A stretch of 64,000 nt of DNA, from assembly GCF_016595215.1 (NCBI RefSeq), contig NZ_JAENHK010000008.1, positions 1 to 64,000 on the forward strand, read 5' to 3'. Source of the DNA: Chryseobacterium paridis. Its GTDB lineage: Bacteria; Bacteroidota; Bacteroidia; Flavobacteriales; Weeksellaceae. The notes under the pieces were generated by a model. The model saw only the letters and a list, made by a program, of their open reading frames with translations, did not search any database and was not told the origin of the DNA. This document shows positions 55,960-64,000 of the stretch, piece by piece (within the stretch, counting starts at the first letter, position 1; each line of letters starts with the position of its first letter). Both the position numbers and the translations under genes were made by a program.

Positions 55960-57299
55960 GATTTCGTATTTTTAGAATTAAACTGAATATCGGTAGGGTC
56001 ATAAAGTTTCGGAACCATTTGTATCTGCCTTTTTAAAAGGAAAATTAAAATCAATGATAACGAAACGAAAATAGCTGTAAAGAAATAGAAGGAATACTGG
56101 ATTCCCGGCATTGGTGTAACAGCATCGACTGTTCGCATGATTCCATAGATGATCCAGGGTTGTCTGCCAACTTCAGTAACTGTCCAGCCAGCTTCCAGTG
56201 CAATATATCCGAAAGGAGTAGCGATAAGGAAAGTTTTTAATAACCAGTTTTTACTAAGCCATTCTTTCCTGAAGAAAAAGGAGTATACATACAAGATACC
56301 AATACAAATCATAACCACGCCGAAGAATATCATAATCTGGAAAGAATAATGAACGACAGCAACAGGTGGCCATTCATCTCTTGGAAAATCTTTTAGTCCC
56401 TTTACTTCTGCGTTGAAGTCATTACTGACTAAAAAGCTTAATACTTTAGGAATTTTTAATGCATATTTTATTTCACCTTTCTTTTCATCCGGAATTCCTC
56501 CGATGACAAAAGAGGCGCCTTTTTCTGTTTCAAAATGTGCTTCCATTGCTGCTAATTTAATAGGCTGTCTTTTGGCTACAGACTTAGCTGCAATATCACC
56601 ACTTAAAGGAGCACCAAATGCACCAATCAGAGCAAAACCAGCTGCAATTTTAAAAGCTTTGGTATGGAACTCTACATTTCTCTTTCTCATAATTAAAAAA
56701 GCATGAACACCTGCTACAGCAAATCCTGTCGCACAAAAAGCAGCTACTGTCATATGTAAAGCCTGTGGAAACCATGCTTCATTAAACATAGCTTTAATTG
56801 GGTCTATATTTACGTATTGTCCATTGATATAATCAAAGCCTGCCGGGGAATTCATCCATGCATTAGCCGCAACCACTAAAATTCCAGAAGCTAATCCGCT
56901 AAGTCCAACTAAGAAACCACAAAACCAGTGGAACCATTTATTGAATTTATCCCATCCATAAAGGAAAAAACCAATAGCAATAGCCTCTATAAAAAATGCC
57001 GTTCCCTCAAGGGAAAATGGCATCCCAAAAATTGGTCCTGCATGTTTCATGAACTGTGGCCAGAGAAGTCCAAGCTCAAAAGAAAGCATTGTTCCTGAAA
57101 CGGCACCCGTAGCAAATAAAATGGCTACTCCCTTGCTCCATGCCTTTGTAAGTCCTTTGTAGACCTCATTTTTTGTTTTAAGGTATTTCCAGTGGGCAAA
57201 AGCCATTAAAAAAGGCATCACCATTCCCACACAGGAGAAAATGATGTGAAAGCCCAGGGACATGGCCATCTGTGCACGTGCGGCAATGAAATCGTCCAT
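55956..57299 (-). CDS. cydA: cytochrome bd ubiquinol oxidase subunit I
   Basis: The frame is open upstream, but the ATG at 57299 (MDDFIAARAQMAMSLGFHII) is the family start, placing the heme ligand His at residue 18. The 447-residue subunit has nine spans, GLLWPQFMKHAGPIFGMPF, WGVAILFATGAVSGTMLSFE-like helices, and TEVGRQPWIIYGIMRT (the conserved GRQPW). The region after helix 6 is short, as in non-Escherichia bd oxidases with a short Q-loop. It carries hemes b558, b595 and d and reduces O2 to water. It is translationally coupled to cydB. Confidence 0.94.
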   Translation of the reverse strand: MDDFIAARAQMAMSLGFHIIFSCVGMVMPFLMAFAHWKYLKTKNEVYKGLTKAWSKGVAILFATGAVSGTMLSFELGLLWPQFMKHAGPIFGMPFSLEGTAFFIEAIAIGFFLYGWDKFNKWFHWFCGFLVGLSGLASGILVVAANAWMNSPAGFDYINGQYVNIDPIKAMFNEAWFPQALHMTVAAFCATGFAVAGVHAFLIMRKRNVEFHTKAFKIAAGFALIGAFGAPLSGDIAAKSVAKRQPIKLAAMEAHFETEKGASFVIGGIPDEKKGEIKYALKIPKVLSFLVSNDFNAEVKGLKDFPRDEWPPVAVVHYSFQIMIFFGVVMICIGILYVYSFFFRKEWLSKNWLLKTFLIATPFGYIALEAGWTVTEVGRQPWIIYGIMRTVDAVTPMPGIQYSFYFFTAIFVSLSLILIFLLKRQIQMVPKLYDPTDIQFNSKNTKS

Positions 57300-59538
<2,239 letters not shown>

Positions 59539-59560
59539 CATTTAATCTTATAAATAATAA

Positions 59561-59589
59561 AAAAGACTTCAGAAATGGAGTCTTTTTTT
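59561..59589 (+). terminator. intrinsic terminator of gyrB
   Basis: AAAGACTTC (59562-59570) pairs with GGAGTCTTT (59577-59585), one wobble, loop AGAAAT, then a T-run. Confidence 0.8.
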
Positions 59590-59654
59590 ATGTGTTAAAA
59601 TTAAATTTTAACATTTGTTAAGATTTTATTACTTTTGCTCGATTTTAATAAGCA

Positions 59655-61547
59655 ATGATGAAAATTCTAACTATTGGCGCTCTATGTGCAGCTTCTTTTT
59701 ATTATGCTCAGAATTATCCTGTTTCAGCAATTCCGGAAAATTTGAAAAAAGATGCTCATGTTGTTATTCGAAAAGATTTCACAACAATTCAAATTAATAA
59801 GATTGATGAAATCAAATACCAGTTCAACATGGTAAAGACTGTCTTGAATAAAGATGGTGACTCTGAAGCACAGGTGTATATTCCTTATGAAAAGGGAGAT
59901 CATGTTTCAGATGTTAAAGTAACAGTTTACGATGAATCAGGTAAAAAAGTAAAATCCTATTCGAAATCTGACTTTGGTGATTTTGCGAATAATTCTCAGG
60001 GAGTGTTTTATTCAGATAGCCGATTTTTAGCATTATCCTATACACCTACGCAATATCCTTATACTGTTGAGTTTTCATATCAGATAACAGATCAGAATAC
60101 CATTTTTATTCCTGATTTTATACCGTTTACTGATACTAATATTTCATTAGAAGAAAGTCAGTTTAAGATCATCAACAATTCCGGGATTGAGCTTCGTACA
60201 AAAACATATCCATCTCCATACAATTATACATCCGTTACGGAAAGTAATGATGGAACAGGAAAAGTATATTCCTATAAAAATGTTCCTGCTATCGATGATG
60301 CTTTTTTGCTTCCAAAGCCAATAAAGATTTTACCTAAAGTGAGTTTCGCTTTGGCTAAATTTAACCTTGAAGGAAAACAGGGGAATATAACAAACTGGAA
60401 AGATTTTGGATCATGGTATTATAGCAATATTTTGCAACCGGTATCTGTTTCCACCCCATCTATAAAAGCTGAGGTAGCAGCACTCCAATTAAAAGGAACA
60501 ACAGAAGAAAAGGTGAAAAAACTTTACCAGTATATGCAGAGTAAAACCAGGTATATTTATGTTGGTCTTGGAATTGGAGGTTGGCAGCCTATGATGCCGG
60601 ATGAGGTGCAAAAGAAGGGGTATGGTGATTGTAAGGGGTTGTCTAATTATATGAAAACACTCCTTGATGAGGCTGGAATTCCATCATATTATTGTAAAAT
60701 TAACTCTGGCTCTTCACCGGTTTCTTTTGATAAAGACTTTCCGAAAATGGGTGGTAATCATATTATTTTAATGGTTCCTACTGAAAAAGGAAATATCTGG
60801 TTGGAAAATACCTCTCAGCAAATTGCTTTTAATCATTTAGGTTACACTACTACAGATAGGAATGTTCTTATGGTTAAAAAAGAAGGAATTGAAGTTGTAG
60901 ATACTCCTTCTTATTCTGCTGAACAAAGTAAGGAGAAGCAATTGCTTAAAATCAACCTTAATGAGGATAACAGTATTTCCGGGGAAGGTAATTTTTCTTA
61001 CACAGGAATTCAATATGACAACAATCTGTCTTTGGTTACCATGTCGCCTAAGGAAAGAAATGAAGCTGTGAAAAATCTTTTGGATGTTCTGCATTTTGAA
61101 ACAATTGAGATGAAGAATTTTCTTAATGATAGAGATAATGCCGTTGCAAAATATGATCTTAATTTCAAAGCGAGTAATTATTCAAAAAATGCTGGAAATA
61201 GCATGATTTTCAGAGCTGTTCCCATTTATTCTAATACTATTTACAGAACCGAAGCAAACAGGGAATTACCTTTTGAGTTAAGACAATCTTTTGAAGATGA
61301 GTATGAAATTAACTTTGCAATTCCTAAGAATTTTAAAATTGATGAAATTCCTGAAAATATTGTTCTTAATTCGGAATTTGGAACATACAAATTGAGTTTT
61401 GTTAAAAATGGCGAAGAATTAAAAGTAAGCAGAACTATTAAAATTAACAAAGGTCTTTTTCCAAAAGAAAAATATAACGATTATGTTAATTTCAGAAAAA
61501 AAACAATCAACATGGATAACTCTAAAATTTTAATTACTAAAATCTAA
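59655..61547 (+). CDS. DUF3857 / transglutaminase-like exported protein
   Basis: The 630-residue protein has a signal peptide; the start may be the second of two ATGs (59658, MKILTIGALCAASFYYAQ). Residues about 60-200 are a DUF3857 domain (EIKYQFNMVKTVLNKDGDSE, SDVKVTVYDESGKKVKSY). About 270-400 is a transglutaminase core: QSKTRYIYVGLGIGGWQPM, GYGDCKGLSNYMKTLLDEAG with the candidate catalytic Cys, GGNHIILMVPTE with the His, and NIWLENTSQQI. A C-terminal DUF3858-like part follows. It should be periplasmic. The similar gene 2 nt downstream has lost the Cys, so the pair may work together. Confidence 0.88.
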   Translation: MMKILTIGALCAASFYYAQNYPVSAIPENLKKDAHVVIRKDFTTIQINKIDEIKYQFNMVKTVLNKDGDSEAQVYIPYEKGDHVSDVKVTVYDESGKKVKSYSKSDFGDFANNSQGVFYSDSRFLALSYTPTQYPYTVEFSYQITDQNTIFIPDFIPFTDTNISLEESQFKIINNSGIELRTKTYPSPYNYTSVTESNDGTGKVYSYKNVPAIDDAFLLPKPIKILPKVSFALAKFNLEGKQGNITNWKDFGSWYYSNILQPVSVSTPSIKAEVAALQLKGTTEEKVKKLYQYMQSKTRYIYVGLGIGGWQPMMPDEVQKKGYGDCKGLSNYMKTLLDEAGIPSYYCKINSGSSPVSFDKDFPKMGGNHIILMVPTEKGNIWLENTSQQIAFNHLGYTTTDRNVLMVKKEGIEVVDTPSYSAEQSKEKQLLKINLNEDNSISGEGNFSYTGIQYDNNLSLVTMSPKERNEAVKNLLDVLHFETIEMKNFLNDRDNAVAKYDLNFKASNYSKNAGNSMIFRAVPIYSNTIYRTEANRELPFELRQSFEDEYEINFAIPKNFKIDEIPENIVLNSEFGTYKLSFVKNGEELKVSRTIKINKGLFPKEKYNDYVNFRKKTINMDNSKILITKI

Positions 61548-61549
61548 GC

Positions 61550-63478
61550 ATGAAAAAAATTATATTTATCATTTTTAGTTCTGTCAATATTATCAGCATA
61601 AGCGCTCAGAAGCAGGAGTTTCTGAATCCGCCCAAGTTTAATGATGCTGACTTATCAAAGCAGAAATCCTTACTTGATGAAAATGCTCCCGCTGAAATTT
61701 TATATAAATCAGTACATTTTAACATCGATTCTAATACAGGAACTTTACAAAAAAAAGCATTTTACAGAGTAAAGATCTATGATAAAGAAAAAGCAGAAGA
61801 TTGGTTGAATCTTGAAATTCCACTTTATCAGAGTGGTAGCGATCAGGAAAGTGTATCTAAGATCAAAGCTTTTACTTATAATCTTGAAAACGGAGCTGCT
61901 GTTGCAACAAAAGTAGACAAAAGCTCAAAGTACAAGAGTAAAGAAAATAAGTATATATCAATAACAAAGTTTGCATTTCCCAATGTCAAAAATGGATCTG
62001 TTATTGAATATCAATATGAGGTTAACTCTCCATTTTTATTTGCTATACCGGAAATATTAATAGAATCAGATACCCCATCATTATATACAGAATATGTACT
62101 AGACAGTCCTTCTAATATTTCCTATAACATCAATTATACAGGATCATTAAATCCTAAATACAGACAAGTGGAGGAAAAGATGTTATATGGTACCAATTAT
62201 AGAACCTATAGATTCGGTTTTGAAAATCTTAAAGGTTTTAAAACTGAGAAGTTTGTAAAAAATGACAGAAATTACAGGACTAAGGTGAGTGCAGAACTGC
62301 ATTCTACTAATTTTAGAGAATTAAAATTATACTCGTCCTCATGGGAGAAGATCAAAGATAGGCTGTATGAAAATGAAGACTTTGGGGATGAATTGAAAAG
62401 GACAAAACTTGCCAAGGAAAATATGCCTGCAGGAATTTCCGGATTAAATGATACTGAAAAAGCGGATGCTATTTTTAAATATGTTCAAAAGACATTCACC
62501 TGGAATAAAGAATTCGGAGTAAAGACAGATGAAGGGATCAAAAAAATGTTGGAAACAAAAACAGGGAATGCTGCTGAGATCAATCTTTTTTTGATTATGA
62601 TGTTAAGAGAAGCAGGAATAAAAACTGATCCTTTAGCTATTTCTACAGTGGGTCACGGAATGATAAACCTGGCTTCCCCGAATGTTTCTAATTTCAATTT
62701 TGTGTTGGCAGCAGTAAAAATTAATGATCAGTTTCATTTGTATGATGCTACATCAAAACAATCTTCAATGGATATGCTTCCCCCAAGAGACTGGAACCAG
62801 TTTGGGATCTTAATATCCAAAGACAAAGTACAGCAATTGTCTATGATCAATGCAAAACCAAGCTTTACCAATCTTACAGCGGTGGCTAAAATAAATGAAG
62901 ATGGAAGCATTTCAGGTACATACTCTGACAAAGACACCGGAAGTTATGCTATGTTTGCGAAAGAAAGTTATGATGAGAATATGGAGAAGTATAAAAAGCA
63001 GTATAAAGAGAACTTTGCGTTGGACTTTACAAATATTGATTCTAAGGTTCTTGAAAATGGTGATTTTGAAAGTACAATGAATTTTTCATCTGATAACCTG
63101 ATCGACAAAATAGGAAAGAAGATGATCATCAATCCAATGTTGTTTCTCAATAAGAACTCTAACGAGTTTGACCAAACCGAAGCAAGACTGTATCCAATTG
63201 AATTTTTTTCAGCATATACCAGAACTAAGAAAGTGATCTTTGAAATCCCAAATGGTTATGTTATTGAGGAGATGCCTAAGAATAAAAAGATTGTCACGGA
63301 TGACAAAGAAATTGAGTATAGTTATATAGCAGTACAAAATGGGAATAAATTAGAAGTAACTTCTACGACTAAAGTAAGCAGCCCTGATTATCCCAAGGAA
63401 TATTATCCGGCATTTAAACAGATTTGGGGAGTCGTTTCAAAAAGTGAGAACCAGGTCATAAGTTTAATTAAAAAATAA
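61550..63478 (+). CDS. DUF3857 protein with a degenerate transglutaminase core
   Basis: The 642-residue exported protein (signal peptide MKKIIFIIFSSVNIISISAQ) is a relative of the preceding one. Residues about 45-190 are DUF3857 (HFNIDSNTGTLQKKAFYRVK, NVKNGSVIEYQYEVNSPF). The transglutaminase-like part has IFKYVQKTFTWNKEFG and then TGNAAEINLFLIMMLREAG, where the catalytic Cys of G-D/N-C-K/A is Ala. The usual His position reads NFNFVLAAVK. Only YDATSKQ keeps its Asp. It is thus probably inactive as an enzyme and may be a partner or scaffold. The 2-nt gap to the previous gene implies an operon. Confidence 0.87.
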   Translation: MKKIIFIIFSSVNIISISAQKQEFLNPPKFNDADLSKQKSLLDENAPAEILYKSVHFNIDSNTGTLQKKAFYRVKIYDKEKAEDWLNLEIPLYQSGSDQESVSKIKAFTYNLENGAAVATKVDKSSKYKSKENKYISITKFAFPNVKNGSVIEYQYEVNSPFLFAIPEILIESDTPSLYTEYVLDSPSNISYNINYTGSLNPKYRQVEEKMLYGTNYRTYRFGFENLKGFKTEKFVKNDRNYRTKVSAELHSTNFRELKLYSSSWEKIKDRLYENEDFGDELKRTKLAKENMPAGISGLNDTEKADAIFKYVQKTFTWNKEFGVKTDEGIKKMLETKTGNAAEINLFLIMMLREAGIKTDPLAISTVGHGMINLASPNVSNFNFVLAAVKINDQFHLYDATSKQSSMDMLPPRDWNQFGILISKDKVQQLSMINAKPSFTNLTAVAKINEDGSISGTYSDKDTGSYAMFAKESYDENMEKYKKQYKENFALDFTNIDSKVLENGDFESTMNFSSDNLIDKIGKKMIINPMLFLNKNSNEFDQTEARLYPIEFFSAYTRTKKVIFEIPNGYVIEEMPKNKKIVTDDKEIEYSYIAVQNGNKLEVTSTTKVSSPDYPKEYYPAFKQIWGVVSKSENQVISLIKK

Positions 63479-63481
63479 CTG

Positions 63482-63510
63482 AAAAAGCTTCTAGATTATA
63501 GAAGCTTTTT
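63482..63510 (+). terminator. intrinsic terminator of the DUF3857 pair
   Basis: AAAAAGCTTCTA pairs with TAGAAGCTTTTT around a 5-nt GATTA loop; the T-run continues to about 63513 and runs into the next promoter. Confidence 0.85.
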
Positions 63511-63512
63511 TT

Positions 63513-63520
63513 TATATTTG
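63513..63520 (+). promoter_or_regulatory. -7 promoter element of the DUF5684-type gene
   Basis: TATATTTG matches TAnnTTTG exactly and lies 25 nt before the ATG at 63545, just after the terminator T-run. Confidence 0.5.
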
Positions 63521-63544
63521 ATCAAACCAATAAAAATTAATAAT

Positions 63545-63958
63545 ATGTTAACTATTTTACAAACAGATCCTTATGATGGGATGGATTCCGCTGCTGCAGC
63601 TGGAATCGGAATTGGAATGATGATTTTTTATTTAATTATATATCTATTTTATGGATATTGTATGTATAAAATATTTCAGAAAGCAGGACGTCAAGATGCC
63701 TGGGCTGCATTTATTCCTATTTACAATATAATCGTTCTTCTTGATATTGTTAAAAAGCCAGTGTGGTGGATTATTTTATTTTTCATTCCATTTGTTAATT
63801 TATTCGCATCCTGGATGGTAAACGATGGACTGGCGAAAGGCTTTGGTAAAGAAACACCTTTATATACCATTCTATTATTCTTCCTTGGATTTATCTTTAT
63901 TCCTGTATTGGCATTTAACGATGATAAATTTGATGGACAGAGAATTCCAACAACTTAG
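63545..63958 (+). CDS. small membrane protein, DUF5684-type
   Basis: The frame is open upstream, but the ATG at 63545 (MLTILQTDPYDGMDSAAAAG) follows the promoter and is the better start. The 137-residue protein has about three membrane segments: GIGIGMMIFYLIIYLFYGYC, PVWWIILFFIPFVNLFASWM and PLYTILLFFLGFIFIPVLAF. The loop MYKIFQKAGRQDAWAAFIPIYNII is the signature of small Bacteroidota proteins annotated DUF5684, often near signal peptidase genes. No function is known. Confidence 0.8.
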   Translation: MLTILQTDPYDGMDSAAAAGIGIGMMIFYLIIYLFYGYCMYKIFQKAGRQDAWAAFIPIYNIIVLLDIVKKPVWWIILFFIPFVNLFASWMVNDGLAKGFGKETPLYTILLFFLGFIFIPVLAFNDDKFDGQRIPTT

Positions 63959-64000
63959 AAAAAAAATAAGAAATAATTTTAAAACCATTCATCTTTTGAA

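Overview
The window reads as chromosomal DNA of a Bacteroidota bacterium, family Weeksellaceae, most probably Chryseobacterium. The evidence is AT-rich DNA, promoters with the Bacteroidota -7 element TAnnTTTG, type IX secretion (T9SS) sorting domains, gldF/gldG, and a protein-glutaminase whose mature part closely matches, from memory, the enzyme described from Chryseobacterium proteolyticum. No rRNA, tRNA, CRISPR array or prophage was seen.

1-4.5 kb: the 3' part of an RHS-repeat gene ending in a phospholipase-A2-like toxin domain, a lipoprotein gene 2 nt downstream that is the likely immunity gene, then a RibD/DHFR-like gene and a MITE-like inverted repeat. 4.5-9.9 kb: a JmjC-type cupin gene, kbl, hemJ, and gldF-gldG. 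9.9-12 kb: an AT-rich accessory pair encoding a PIN-like nuclease and a HEPN-like protein. 12-18.9 kb: DUF1801, an unknown exported protein, a Crp/Fnr regulator with an SDR gene (matching palindromes before both), an AraC regulator with another SDR gene, a secreted nuclease and DUF4268. 19.2-21 kb: an Rrf2 regulator, a TauE/SafE exporter and a small monooxygenase. The exporter shares a 23-bp operator-like sequence with the cupin gene at 5.3 kb.

21-32 kb is a heme-acquisition locus: a T9SS-sorted HmuY-like protein, a second T9SS cargo, a TonB-dependent receptor, a HmuY-family lipoprotein, heme ABC transporter HmuTUV, a methyltransferase, a HemS-type heme-handling protein and a ChaN protein. 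Fur-box-like sites lie in the promoters. 32.5-36.6 kb: an exported peptide-deformylase homologue with an altered metal ligand, an OhrR-type regulator with a nitroreductase, an MFS transporter and an SDR gene. 36.6-38 kb: protein-glutaminase beside a small lipoprotein that resembles the enzyme's inhibitory propeptide. 38.2-40.8 kb: a class C beta-lactamase-like hydrolase, a lipoprotein and lipB.

40.8-49.5 kb is the tryptophan operon on the minus strand, in the order trpE-G-D-(GIY-YIG gene)-C-F-(unknown)-(GNAT)-B-A. Before trpE is a short leader peptide gene with three tandem Trp codons and an intrinsic terminator, a textbook attenuator layout. The GIY-YIG gene is flanked by copies of a palindromic repeat that recurs across the window. 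49.5-64 kb is mostly core: a membrane protein, a small lipoprotein, a cytochrome c lipoprotein, rlmF, lysS, a tandem OmpA protein, cydAB, gyrB, two DUF3857/transglutaminase-like exported proteins and a small DUF5684-type membrane protein.

All calls come from reading the sequence and remembered family knowledge. No database search or folding program was run.
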